Origin: Bacteroidales bacterium UBA5281
GTDB lineage: Bacteria; Bacteroidota; Bacteroidia; Bacteroidales; Lentimicrobiaceae
Assembly: GCA_002410555.1 (NCBI GenBank)
Contig: DHSR01000055.1
Span: forward strand, 1-41,274
DNA length: 41,274 nt
Reading direction: 5' to 3'
In this document: positions 1-9,395 of the stretch, one piece after another
Layout: each line of letters starts with the position of its first letter
How positions within the stretch are numbered: position 1 is the stretch's first letter
The notes under the pieces: model-generated
Database searches by the model: none
Told to the model about the DNA's origin: nothing
The model's input: the letters and a program-made list of their open reading frames with translations, nothing else
Position numbers and translations under genes: made by a program

Positions 1-122
1 TGAACGAGGTCAGGAGTTCTGAGCTTAGCTTTTAAGGGATTGTAATTAGCATCACCAGGTCTCTGACCAAAAACTTGCAATGTAATAAATGCAAAAAAAA
101 CAAAGGGGTAAATTATTTTCAT
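1..122 (-). CDS. Secreted protein, N-terminal fragment (runs off window)
   Basis: Reading the minus strand from an ATG at 122 gives 40 codons with no stop before the window edge. The peptide begins with a basic start (MKII), a hydrophobic run rich in F, V and I, and a VFGQ sequence that looks like a signal-peptidase I cleavage site. This is typical of Bacteroidota exported proteins, where Q often follows the cut. The visible mature part (RPGDANYNPLKAKLR) gives no family. The function cannot be told; only export is supported. Confidence 0.6.
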   Translation of the reverse strand, partial: MKIIYPFVFFAFITLQVFGQRPGDANYNPLKAKLRTPDLV

Positions 123-464
123 AATATTTCATTTTTAATGGACTGCATGCTATTATTCCTGTCCCACTTTCCCATCAGTTATGAAAAAACATATTTTATT
201 ATTGATACGCAAGAAAATTATTCCTGAATACCTGATTATTGCTTTTATCTTGAAAAAAAACAAGTGCAAAAGAAAAAATATAAGGTGGGTTCTAAAAATT
301 CATTTTTTTATTTTTCTCAGACACAAGATAGAACCCATTCAAATCTGTGCTGAGAAAGTGAGCCAATATTACAACTAAAATTTCAATTTACCATCAAAAG
401 CTCCAAGCTTTTTTTTTTCGTGCAACTAAACTAACTAATCGCCTAACTACCTAACTGTCATTGG
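123..464. other. Intergenic, AT-rich, no convincing gene
   Basis: This stretch lies between the partial secreted protein and the transposase remnant. A 65-codon open frame at 181-378 is rich in Lys and Ile and looks like chance in AT-rich DNA. Two structures are visible: a 9-bp inverted repeat, TGGGTTCTA at 286-294 and its complement at 329-337, and a short 6-bp stem at 397-411 (AAAGCT, loop CCA) running into about ten T residues, which could be a weak plus-strand terminator. Neither is tied to a clear gene. Confidence 0.5.
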
Positions 465-1526
465 TTACGCCTTGCACAAATTCAGTCTGTGAACTTGTTC
501 AAATCGAAAGAGATTGTAGGTAAGGTTTATCAGCCCTATTATTCCAGTAGCTCTTACTATTCCTACAGATTTAACAGTAAGTCCGTTCATACTCTGTTCC
601 ATAAAGCCAAATACATGTTCTACTCTTACTCTTGTTTTGGATTTTATGTAATTTTTAGCCTTTTGCTTATCAGTCAAAGGTTTTCCTCTATATCCTTTTT
701 CGTGTACTTTATTTTTAAGCCGATGCTTTCTTATTACTTTTTTTTGCTTTTCTCCGGTATAAGCACTGTCTGCATATAATGGTTGTCCTTTGTCGCTTTT
801 ATGCAGCAAATCATTTAATGGCTGTGAGTCATGTACTGAAGCATCTGTAACTGTAAAGTTTTTGATGAATTTGCTTTTGGAATCTACTTTTACATGGTTT
901 TTATAGCCATAATATTTTTCTCCATTTTTCTTTGTCCACCTCGCATCAATATCTTTATGCCTTTTTTTATGGAGATTGTCATTTCACAAATCTTTGCCCT
1001 GGCCATCTTTTATCTGTCGATTCTCTTCCCGTGTGTTACGCTGGCGTGGAGCTATGGTAAAACTAGCATCTATGATTTGCCCTTCATTGAATATCAATCC
1101 ATTAGATTCCAAATGCCCGATAAATTGATCAAACAATTCATCCACAAGGCCGACTTTTGTAAGTTGTTCGCGAAATGCCCAAACGGTTTTCTCATCCGGA
1201 ACTTTGTCGCCTGTTTCCAAACCAAGGAAGCGTTTGAAACTTAACCGGTCAATAATTTGGTATTCAACTTGTTTGTCGCCAAGTCCATAATATCGTTGCA
1301 GTAGTATAATCTTAAACATCAGCAAAACATCGAAAGGTTTAGCACCTGCATTATTCTTTTTCTCTTTGTTTAAAAGTTTAGCCTCAAGTAATGGTCTAAA
1401 CATTTCAAAATCAAGTACTTTACATATTGTGTCTAACGGATTACCCATGCTTGATAGTTGCTCGTAATTGAATTGTTCATCAAAAAGCCCCTTATTACCT
1501 CGTGTTTTGTATATTTGCTTTTGCAT
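465..1526 (-). pseudogene. IS5-family transposase, inactivated by one in-frame TGA
   Basis: The minus-strand frame from ATG at 1526 to TAA at 465-467 is 354 codons and stays in one frame throughout, but is cut by a TGA at 984-986 after codon 180. The first part carries the DUF772-type N-terminal domain of IS5 transposases (LLMFKIILLQRYYGLGD, then a first Asp in QIIDASF). The part after the stop continues the DDE domain with DIDARWTKKNGEKYYGYKNH, the second Asp in VTDASVHDS, YADSAYTGE, and the catalytic Glu in RVRVEHVFGFME. The stop stands where the family often has Trp, so a TGG to TGA change is the simplest explanation. A TTG at 807-809 could restart only the last 114 residues, which lack the first two acidic residues. 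No clear terminal inverted repeats were found. Confidence 0.88.
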
Positions 1527-1700
1527 TGCTTATGTTCGCTGGTTTTGAACTACAAATATAAGCATATTCATTTGATTAACAATGAATTAAATTATAGAAC
1601 TCCCCATAAGCACGAATTAGTCTAAGCCGATAAAATTGAATACAAATTTCCGATATTCAGCGCAAAATCACAACAATAACCTTTCACCGCCAACAATAGT

Positions 1701-3662
1701 CTAATCCAAAATCAACTGATCCGTTTTTGGGTATTTAACTGAATAGCTATAGGTTAGTACTTTCTTTTCACCGGGGTTCAACTCCAGTTCCCAGGTTATT
1801 TTTCCGGTTTTTTCATCCACTTTTGCACCATCGGCAGTGCGTTGCTCTACCACAATTGATTTTCGCTCGGAAACAGGGAATTGATCTTCAACCACTATTT
1901 TTATTTTGGAATTGCGGTTGTTCTTCACAGTGATGTCCCATCCCACCACCTCTTTGTAGTTGCTGCCAATAATCCTTTTATCCATCAACTTTTTATTGCC
2001 TTCGCGGCTTACCAGTACGTTGTGATCGCGGCCCAGCGAAATGGAGAGCGTATCGCTCGCCTGCTCAGCATCAATGGCCGATTCGCCGGTAAAGGTGCCC
2101 TGGTAATAGATGCTCGTTTTGCCGGATAACAGGTTCAGCGCTTCCCAATCTGGTATTTCGGCAGTTAAGAATACATCATTTTCCAGTTTCGGAACGGCAT
2201 GATAAACGTAATTTCCCGGGAGGCTGACCTCTTTTATCCGGATGGAATAATCCTCCCCATCCGAAAGAATGGTATAGGGCATATCTATCACATACTCCAG
2301 GTTAACCACGGTGGATTTCAGGCTGTTGGAAAGGAAGTTTGTTGTGACAGCGTCCATATTATGACGTGAACCGGTAACATCTACACCTGCTGCACGACCT
2401 GACAGTTTTCTCATTTCCTGACTGGTAACCGTGGCACCCACTGCCCGCTTTTCCTTGTCCATTAAAGGAACCATGTAATCAGCTACTTCATAGCTTTCAA
2501 TATTAATAGCGGCTGGTTTCATCCTGATGTCGCTAAACGTAATCTGATTGGGTCTTACCACCACTCCACTTATTACAATCGGCTGATAGCCAACGAACGT
2601 TGCCCTGACATCATAAACCCCGGGCGCCAAAGGCTTTATGGTATAGCGGCCATCGAAATCGCTGGCGGTACCGGCCACCTGCCTGCCTCCGGTTTCAACA
2701 ATAACATTTACAAATGGTATGGCTTCATTGGTCTCCGCATCAAAAACGCCACCCTTGAGTGTGGATGCTCCGGGAGCAGTCTTTGATAGAGCCGGGGCAT
2801 ACCATCTGCCCAGATACCAGGGCTCGAGTTGAGGAACTTCACCACTCAGCGAAGGATTGCTGGTTGATAGTTTGACTTTCACATTGTTCCAGTCTTCGCC
2901 AGAAGATTGAAAAACATTGGCGTTATAAACAATAGACAACGGTTTATTTACCTCATCCACCCTGAAATCGTACATGGGCTCCCATCCTGCCGATGAGATA
3001 TAATAGCTAAAGGAGAGCTTAGCTGATACCGCCTTTTCACATTCCACCACAATCAGCAATTGACTATAAGTTTTCCGCTTTTCAGTGATCAGCTTATTGA
3101 GACCGGTATACAATTTCTGAATTTCCTCGTTGATTTGTTCCAATTCGTTGAGCAGCACCAGTTTACTTTGCCTGATTTCGTTTAACCGCAACCGGTAAAA
3201 ATCTGCTGCAGCTTTTATCTCGCTTACCGGTGAACCCTCGCCGGGCTTGCCCAGCTTGCTGTTGTCGAGCAATATTTTTTCTTCAATCTCAAAAACACTA
3301 ACCTTGTTCTTAATCTCCTTAATCTTCAATTCCTTGTCTTTGATTTGACTTTCAACCGACAATTCCTGCTTACCTTTTACCCTGTCGTTGTTGTATTCCA
3401 ACTGATGCTTTACCGACAGCGTTTTGCAATCGGCAATCTCGTTCATCTGAATACTTTGAGGATTGAGTCCCTGCGGTAACCTCCCGATAAGGAGCAGGTG
3501 TTTCCCTTTCGGGATATTGAGATTGGCTTGCCGCGAAATCTGCGCACCGTTCAGGAAAACAGTAACGTCCGGAATAGTCGTTTCTACTTTGATGGTGTCA
3601 ATAGAATTTGAGTAGGCATTCCCAGCAGCTAATAAGGCTAAGATGAAGATCAGGTTTCTCAT
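1701..3662 (-). CDS. MuiA-family DUF4140/DUF4139 protein with inserted TonB-receptor-like module
   Basis: This 653-residue exported protein has a signal peptide (residues 1-19). Residues 25-125 look like DUF4140 (PDVTVFLNGAQISRQ), followed by a charged coiled-coil segment at about 100-200. The DUF4139 domain starts near 215 (SFSYYISSAGWEPMYDFRV) and ends with a beta-rich C-terminus (GKITWELELNPGEKKVLTYSYSVKYP). DUF4139 is interrupted at about 303-435 by a carboxypeptidase-regulatory-like domain (FDAETNEAIPFVNVIVE, FVGYQPIVISG). After this comes KRAVGAT and then KLSGRAAGVDVT, which resembles the plug entry of SusC-like receptors. MuiA proteins are named for a mucoidy-inhibition phenotype; their biochemical role is not established. 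The insertion is plainly in frame with no stop, so it is probably native. It probably acts in the periplasm or at the cell surface. Confidence 0.85.
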   Translation of the reverse strand: MRNLIFILALLAAGNAYSNSIDTIKVETTIPDVTVFLNGAQISRQANLNIPKGKHLLLIGRLPQGLNPQSIQMNEIADCKTLSVKHQLEYNNDRVKGKQELSVESQIKDKELKIKEIKNKVSVFEIEEKILLDNSKLGKPGEGSPVSEIKAAADFYRLRLNEIRQSKLVLLNELEQINEEIQKLYTGLNKLITEKRKTYSQLLIVVECEKAVSAKLSFSYYISSAGWEPMYDFRVDEVNKPLSIVYNANVFQSSGEDWNNVKVKLSTSNPSLSGEVPQLEPWYLGRWYAPALSKTAPGASTLKGGVFDAETNEAIPFVNVIVETGGRQVAGTASDFDGRYTIKPLAPGVYDVRATFVGYQPIVISGVVVRPNQITFSDIRMKPAAINIESYEVADYMVPLMDKEKRAVGATVTSQEMRKLSGRAAGVDVTGSRHNMDAVTTNFLSNSLKSTVVNLEYVIDMPYTILSDGEDYSIRIKEVSLPGNYVYHAVPKLENDVFLTAEIPDWEALNLLSGKTSIYYQGTFTGESAIDAEQASDTLSISLGRDHNVLVSREGNKKLMDKRIIGSNYKEVVGWDITVKNNRNSKIKIVVEDQFPVSERKSIVVEQRTADGAKVDEKTGKITWELELNPGEKKVLTYSYSVKYPKTDQLILD

Positions 3663-3795
3663 AATATTGCTTTTGAAGATGAAACAATGCAGAACAACTA
3701 CATAATTCAGTTATGCAAATATATGAAAAAACAGGAAAGCACTCTACCTGAAAGTCAGGATGCCACATTGAGGTGCACCCTGATTCTTAGAGCAA

Positions 3796-6176
3796 TTATA
3801 GCGATTTTAGCTTTAATCCTAAATATATTGTTCTTGGTTGCCCTGGGCCATAAATATAATTGCTGTCGCGGTTGCGATAGTTATCGAAATCCGATTGAAA
3901 CACATTGGTCAGGTTTTTCACCCCGCCATAAATTTCCAGTCCTGTATCAATCGATTTTAATGGCAAGGTATAGCCGAGCTTAAAGCTGATTTATGTATAA
4001 GATGAAGCAGTTCGGTATTCGTTGGAAGCCATTGACTCGTCCGGTGAAAACTTTGCCTGAAGCATGCTGCCGGTATAAACGCTGTTTACGGAAATATTGA
4101 TTTTTGGGGCAGGGAATAACATCAATACCATATAGCCATAATCGTTGGGGGAACGTAGAAATTCTCTTTTGGCTTCAAGGCCGTCAATATTTTCAACTGC
4201 TTCAGCGTGCAGGCTCGACTGCAGGGTAAAGCCGGCTTCAAGCTGTGCCATCTTGTTATAATTGGCTCTTAGCTCTAAGGTAACTCCCTTCACGGTTGCG
4301 CCCGGGCCATTACGTTTTACAAACTGCTCGCCAAGATCATCAGCACCTACAGGTTGCAAATAAAAAGCGTCTGTAAGCCGGGTATAAAATCCCTCAAGGG
4401 TAAAACCAAAAATATACTTTTCCTGAGGCATATCAAAATTTACAGAACCACTTAAACTGTTGGAACGCTCTTCTTTTAAATTTACGTCCAGCGAAATCCT
4501 GGAAACACCACCGCCCGCAAAAGCAATATGCATATCGGCATCAAAGGCTTCCGGTGCCCGGAATCCGGTGCCCCAGGTCAAGCGAAACTGGGTATAATTC
4601 CTTAAGCGGTAAAGCAGCGATAACCGTGGACTGAAGATGGCGCGATCAAGCAGGTTGTGTTTATCTGCCCTGACTCCTGCAAGAAAAGTAAAAGCTCGTG
4701 AAATTTGCCAGTCGCTTTGCAAAAAGGCAGCCTTGTTGGTGGTTTTCTGATTGGTTCCATAGTTATAATGAGGGATAGAGTCAACAATATCATCCACAAT
4801 ATACTCTAAACCTGCCGTCAACACATTGGTACCAATAATAAAATCCTGAATTCTGTGATTGAGCTGCATACCTCCCTGTATGGTGGAATTGTCGGTATGA
4901 CCATAAGGCGGATCTTTTAAGTGGGAGATTTCAGCCTCAAGAAATGCAGAATCTGAATCATATTCACCCCTTACCGGATACAAGCCGGTATAGTGCCTGC
5001 GGTCGGTAATTTGTCCGGCAGCATAAGCAATAAAAGAGCTATTGTCATCATTAAAATTGATTTGATAATCTACGCCTCCCATAAAAATGTTGTGCATCCG
5101 CTCTTCAGATTGCTTTGCCAGATGGGCCTCTTTATCAATCATTTCGCCGCCATATCGGTATTCATACAAACTGGTAAAGTTTACTTCCAGCTTTTGGTTT
5201 GGGCGTGGGCGAAAGAACAGATTGCCACCAAAGGAATTGTTCCTGAGCTCGGGGAGTTCTGAATAATTGTCTTTCTCAATCTTTTCTGAACCATCAGCCA
5301 TTAGCGTAATACCCGGATGATCATAAGCTTCGCGATAGCGCCGGTTAACAAACAACACTGCACCGGCATTCCGTTTTTTTGAAACCATGGTCACATTGGC
5401 ATTCAGCACATTATCCACAGACTGCTCGTTTATCAGATGGGAAGTAAATCCAATGCTGTAATCATTTTCATCCGGCAGGTGAGTGATAACGTTTACGGTT
5501 CCGCCAATGGCACTTGAACCATATAATGCAGACCCTCCGCCCCGCACCACCTCAATGCGGTCAACCATATTTGCCGGAATTTGTTCCATGCCATATAAAC
5601 CAATCAGCGGGCTAAAAATTGGCCTCCCATTGATTAGAATCTGGGAATAGCCTCCCCCCAACCCATTCATGCGCAATTGAGTATAATTACAGGTCTGACA
5701 ATCGGTTTCAACCCTTAGGCCCGGCTGAAATTTGAGCCCTTCGGAAATATTACAGGCCTGCACAGCATCAATGTTTTTGCTTTCAAGTACATGCACAATT
5801 ACAGGACTTTCGGTACGCCTCTTAAATGTTTTGGTACCCGTAATTACCACCTGGTCCAGCGACATCACCTCCTGGTCGAGGATAAAATTTACTTCTATGG
5901 TTTTATCTGATTCAACAATAATTTCTTTTCTGGAGGCTTTGTAACCCATGGATTTAGCTACAAGCACGTGTTTCCCCAATGGCAAATCAATGAGCATATA
6001 ATGACCAGTGCCGTCTGTAGTGGTTCCAATGGTGGTACCTTCAAGATATACATTGGCAAAAGGAATATGCTCCCCGCCTGACTGTACATCACCGAATACA
6101 TTTGCATCGGTATGCTGGCCCATTGTGGGGTATACAAAAAAGATGTATACAAAAAAATTAAAGACAGTCGTTTCAT
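3796..6176 (-). pseudogene. TonB-dependent receptor (metal/siderophore or heme type), frame broken near both ends
   Basis: The uninterrupted part is 3991-6123 (710 codons). It has a carboxypeptidase-like domain (HIPFANVYLEGTTIGTTTDGTG), a plug with a CxxC (VETDCQTCNYTQLRMNGL) and VDRIEVVRGGGSALYGSSAIGG, and then a beta-barrel. The signal peptide (MKRLSLIFL...) starts at 6176 but is one base out of frame with the body. One extra base in either A-run, 6136-6141 or 6151-6157, restores a clean signal peptide running into MGQHTDANV. At the other end TAA at 3991-3993 stops the frame, yet the adjacent frame continues with KLGYTLPL, YGGVKNLTNVFQ and PRTIYLGLKLKSL to a stop at 3796-3798, a normal receptor C-terminus. 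It lies 6 bases after the DtxR-like gene, so the substrate is probably a metal chelate. The two breaks are either real decay or sequencing indels. Confidence 0.8.
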
Positions 6177-6182
6177 TTTTAA

Positions 6183-6842
6183 TTAATTGGCGGGTTTTAC
6201 AAAGATGAGTTTGGTGAAATCTTCATGAAGAAGAATTTTTTTCTTATTGGTTTTAATTTCTGTCATTTTGGGAGATGAAATTTGTTTTTCCACCCATAGG
6301 GTTGAACCAATCATCAAACCGTTAGAGGTGCAGAACTCAAAAAAATCCCTTTCGGAACCGGACAGGCGGGCCACGGTATAGTGATTTGCTGCTTTAGCGT
6401 TCGACAATTGAGTATGGGATTGATCCGTTTCTATCTGACCATTAAATGCGGGAATGGGATCTCCATGTGGATCGGTCAGTGGACTTCCAAGATAATGATC
6501 AATCTGGTTGGCCAGATAGTCTGAAGTAAGATGTTCCAGTTGTTCGGCCTCAATGTGAATTTGGTGCAGTGAGAGATTAAGGGTCTTATAGAGAAAAGTT
6601 TCCCACAGTCTATGTTTGCGCAATACCTTCAGCGCAAGCTCTTTACCTTTATCAGCCAGCGTAAGTGGCTTGTATTTGGTATAGTTCACCAATTGGCGGG
6701 ATGCCAGTTTCCGCGCCATATCCGTGGCTGCCGCATTGGAAATGTTTAATATTCCGGCTATCGTACTCAAGCGGGTGTCGGCTTTTGAAAGCTGACTTTG
6801 CTTGTAGATTACCTTGACAAAATTCTCTACAGATACCGTCAT
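6183..6842 (-). CDS. DtxR/MntR-family metal-dependent transcriptional repressor
   Basis: This 219-residue protein has the DtxR layout. Residues 1-65 form a winged helix (VENFVKVIYK, then AATDMARKLASRQLVNYTKYKPLTL). Residues 70-125 form the dimerisation and metal-binding domain with H77, E81, E100, E103 and H104 (HRLWE, IEAEQLEH). A C-terminal SH3/FeoA-like domain runs from about 150 (ARLSGSERDFFEFCTSNGLMIGSTLWV). Glu at 100 in place of the DtxR Cys102 is more MntR-like, but metal choice cannot be settled by eye. It is the first gene of a two-gene unit with the TonB receptor, 6 bases away. A perfect 7-4-7 palindrome 22 bases before its ATG suggests autoregulation. Role: metal-responsive control of outer-membrane metal uptake. 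Confidence 0.9.
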   Translation of the reverse strand: MTVSVENFVKVIYKQSQLSKADTRLSTIAGILNISNAAATDMARKLASRQLVNYTKYKPLTLADKGKELALKVLRKHRLWETFLYKTLNLSLHQIHIEAEQLEHLTSDYLANQIDHYLGSPLTDPHGDPIPAFNGQIETDQSHTQLSNAKAANHYTVARLSGSERDFFEFCTSNGLMIGSTLWVEKQISSPKMTEIKTNKKKILLHEDFTKLIFVKPAN

Positions 6843-6863
6843 TTCATGTAAAGTTAATATTTT

Positions 6864-6881
6864 ATTTAAGCTTACTTAAAT
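6864..6881 (-). promoter_or_regulatory. Candidate operator for the DtxR/MntR-like repressor
   Basis: ATTTAAG-CTTA-CTTAAAT is a perfect 7-bp inverted repeat with a 4-bp spacer, 22 bases upstream of the regulator's ATG. DtxR-family repressors bind palindromes of similar layout in the promoters of their own operons. The assignment is by position and shape only. Confidence 0.5.
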
Positions 6882-6950
6882 TCATTAACAAGTATGCTTT
6901 ATTTTTGTTTAAATAGAAGAAAAAACAGGCCAAAAAGTAGAAATCACAAA

Positions 6951-6976
6951 AACGCCCGGAGGAATGTCCGGGCGTT
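6951..6976 (-). terminator. Rho-independent terminator of the S9 peptidase gene
   Basis: AACGCCCGGA (6951-6960) pairs perfectly with TCCGGGCGTT (6967-6976) across a 6-base loop. Read on the minus strand the stem ends in TTTTTGT, 28 bases after the peptidase stop codon. It separates the peptidase transcript from the DtxR-TonB unit downstream. Confidence 0.85.
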
Positions 6977-7003
6977 ATCAATTATTAAACCTGTAGTCGC
7001 CGG

Positions 7004-9043
7004 CTATTTTTTTTCCGGCGTTTCCAGAGTTACGGTTTTAGGATCTACGGTGATTTCTTTTAAGCGTTCAGCTACTTCAGGGGTCATACTTTCCTGATAG
7101 CGTCCACCCAGGTGTTTGGCCAGAAACTTTTCAGCGGCAGCATTCATTGCCAGGTTATTGATGGGATTGGCAAAACCATGACCTTCATCGGGGGCCACAA
7201 TGTATTCGACCGGAAAACCCCGATCACGCAGAGCAACCACAATCTGATCTGACTCATGTTTGTTTACCCGTGGATCGTTTGCACCTTGTATCACCAGCAA
7301 GGGAGCGACAATTTTATTAGCAGAGTTGAGCGGCGATTGTCTGGCCAGTTGCTCCTTTCCTTCAGGAGTATTCGGGTCGCCCATGCGGGTATGAAACACC
7401 ACGCGACCTGCTTCCCAATAGGGAGGAATAGAGTTAAGCAGCGTAAACAGATTGGAGGGGCCAACAATAGATACCCCACATGCATAAACTTCAGGCGTAA
7501 ATGCCAGTCCGGCAAGGGTGGCATATCCGCCATAGGAACCACCCATAATTCCAACAAGTTTTGGATCAACAATACCCTGATCAACCAGGTATTTTACACC
7601 CCAGGTAAGGTCATCCTGCATCTTTTGGCCCCATTCGTTGTTTCCGGCATCTACAAAATTCTTACCGTAACCGGTGGATGATCGGAAGTTCGGATCCAGG
7701 ACAGCGTATCCCCTATTGGCCAAAAATTGCGCATAACCATTGAATCCCCAACTGCTGCGGGCCCAGGGACCACCATGGGGAAATACCACCAAAGGCAGGT
7801 TTTTAGCTTCTACCCCTTTTGGCAGGGTAAGATAGGCAGGAATTTCAGTGCCATCCGATGATTTATAGGTGATGGCCTTCATAGGTGCCATGTCCTTTAC
7901 TGGAATATCAGGCCGCGGCGTATACTGAAAGGTAAGCTTATCGGTAAAACGGTCAAACAGGTAAGCTGAACCCGGATTAACATCGCTCGAGGCTGAAATG
8001 ATCCAATAACGTTCATCGGCAGTGGATGAACCAAAATAAATCTCCTGTTCGTTGAGTTCCTTCTTTATATGATTATAATCGTCTTCAAAACTTTTGTCCT
8101 TGAAATAAATTCGATTTTTTTCATCTTCATAAGAAGTGTAAATGATTTCATGGGTAACTTCGGAGAATCTTACATTATCAATATCCACCCTATTCATCGG
8201 GTCAGATTCCACAAGCGTTTCGTTAAGACTTACCGGATCAAAAAGCACCAGGCGGGTAAGATCTACGTCATCTCCTTTGTTGGTAACCAGATACATTTTC
8301 TCATTGTTCTTATCGAAAGCCACGGGATAGGCTGTTTCAAAAATATTGGTTTTGTATATGGGCACGAAAGCATCCTTGTCAACCCTCAACAATTCATTGC
8401 TGCCATCGAGATTGGCCCGGTTGGCAATTCTCAGTTTATCGTTCCAATCGAACACCCAACCGGTAATGCGGTCTTCGGCTGAGTTTTGACGCATCAGGGT
8501 ACGTTCGCCGGTAGAAATTTTCATTTTATAGAGGTCGTGCCAGGCAGGGTCACGATCGTTCAAACCGATGTATAATACGTCCGGCTCTGTTTTTGGAACG
8601 GAGAAAATCATCACCCGCACGCCTTGCAGATTGGTCAGATCGCGGTTTAGCGGAACTTCAGCACCTTCGGCAGGTTTATCTGCGGGAGCCACTGCATAAA
8701 TATTAAAATTTTCATCCCCCCCTTTATCCTGAACATACAAAATGTACTTTCCATCGCGCGACCAGAAATAAGAGCGGATGGGGCGGTGCTTATCAGCAGT
8801 GAGCGGACGGGCAGCCTCAAAAGGTTCATCCACTTTTTTTACCCAGATATTAAGCACGCCATCCAGAGGTTTAATAAAAGACATATAGGCACCATCGGGC
8901 GAAAGTCTTGCCCCGGTAATCTCAGGGTTTCCGAAGAAAACTTCACGATCAATCAGCGGAGGCAGCCCATTATTCTGGGCCTGAATTTGAATTCCAGCAG
9001 TCAACATCAGTACAATTAAAATTAAGTAACGAATTGTTTTCAT
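7004..9043 (-). CDS. S9-family peptidase (prolyl oligopeptidase / acylaminoacyl-peptidase type), exported
   Basis: This 679-residue protein begins with a signal peptide ending in IQAQ (about 1-23). Residues 40-380 form a beta-propeller of WD40/TolB-like blades (ARLSPDGAYMSFIKPLDG, YFWSRDGKYILYVQD). The catalytic alpha/beta-hydrolase domain follows from about 400, with the nucleophile S503 in GGSYGGY, Asp590 in GANDPR and His622 in DEGHGF. The oxyanion-side motif FPHGGPWAR is present. All three catalytic residues are intact, so it should be active, cleaving short peptides in the periplasm. It is transcribed alone: a terminator follows it and 352 bases separate it from the divergent gene upstream. 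Confidence 0.93.
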   Translation of the reverse strand: MKTIRYLILIVLMLTAGIQIQAQNNGLPPLIDREVFFGNPEITGARLSPDGAYMSFIKPLDGVLNIWVKKVDEPFEAARPLTADKHRPIRSYFWSRDGKYILYVQDKGGDENFNIYAVAPADKPAEGAEVPLNRDLTNLQGVRVMIFSVPKTEPDVLYIGLNDRDPAWHDLYKMKISTGERTLMRQNSAEDRITGWVFDWNDKLRIANRANLDGSNELLRVDKDAFVPIYKTNIFETAYPVAFDKNNEKMYLVTNKGDDVDLTRLVLFDPVSLNETLVESDPMNRVDIDNVRFSEVTHEIIYTSYEDEKNRIYFKDKSFEDDYNHIKKELNEQEIYFGSSTADERYWIISASSDVNPGSAYLFDRFTDKLTFQYTPRPDIPVKDMAPMKAITYKSSDGTEIPAYLTLPKGVEAKNLPLVVFPHGGPWARSSWGFNGYAQFLANRGYAVLDPNFRSSTGYGKNFVDAGNNEWGQKMQDDLTWGVKYLVDQGIVDPKLVGIMGGSYGGYATLAGLAFTPEVYACGVSIVGPSNLFTLLNSIPPYWEAGRVVFHTRMGDPNTPEGKEQLARQSPLNSANKIVAPLLVIQGANDPRVNKHESDQIVVALRDRGFPVEYIVAPDEGHGFANPINNLAMNAAAEKFLAKHLGGRYQESMTPEVAERLKEITVDPKTVTLETPEKK

Positions 9044-9395
9044 GGTTTGGGTTTGAGTTTAACAGATAGAATAAATGGTTGAAACTTCAATTTGTTCAAA
9101 AAGCGTACTGATAATGAGACGCAGTGTACCAAGAAAAATTACAGACAATCTTGCTATATTTTTAACCTAACTTCCAGAAGACAAAATTTGAGCAAAACAG
9201 TGAAGGTAAATAATGTGATTTGGCTAAAACCTGATGTTGTTAATCACGCAAAGAGTAAAATTTCACATCTATTCAGGTTATATTTATAAGAAATACCGAA
9301 AAAATCTATAAATTTTCATTTGAATAACACAAACTCCCTATATTTGACTGGAATTCTCCCAATTAACACTTGACGTAGGATGTAAATTGTCAACT
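9044..9395. other. Divergent intergenic region
   Basis: This region separates the S9 peptidase (minus) from the Ycf48-like gene (plus). A Bacteroidota-type promoter for the plus gene lies at 9319-9346. A 65-codon open frame at 9092-9289 has no recognisable features and is taken as chance. No RNA gene or repeat was seen. Confidence 0.5.
9319..9346 (+). promoter_or_regulatory. Bacteroidota-type promoter
   Basis: TTTG at 9319-9322 and TATATTTG at 9339-9346 match the -33 (TTTG) and -7 (TAnnTTTG) elements of the Bacteroidota primary sigma factor, with 16 bases between. The ATG of the next gene is 50 bases downstream. Confidence 0.5.

Noticed and set aside
286..337. 9-bp inverted repeat TGGGTTCTA ... 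TAGAACCCA
   Set aside because: A 34-base AT-rich loop and no linked gene; probably chance or a weak transcript structure.
181..378. 65-codon plus-strand open frame
   Set aside because: Lys/Ile-rich composition of AT-rich DNA, no family features and no clear promoter. A short stem with a T-run follows but is too weak to support a gene.
417..1616. TTCGTGC / GCACGAA as possible IS terminal inverted repeats
   Set aside because: Only 7 bases match, at uneven distances from the transposase frame, with no target duplication.
3687..3983. 98-codon plus-strand frame with a hydrophobic stretch
   Set aside because: It lies over the out-of-frame C-terminus of the TonB receptor on the other strand, which reads as a proper receptor end.
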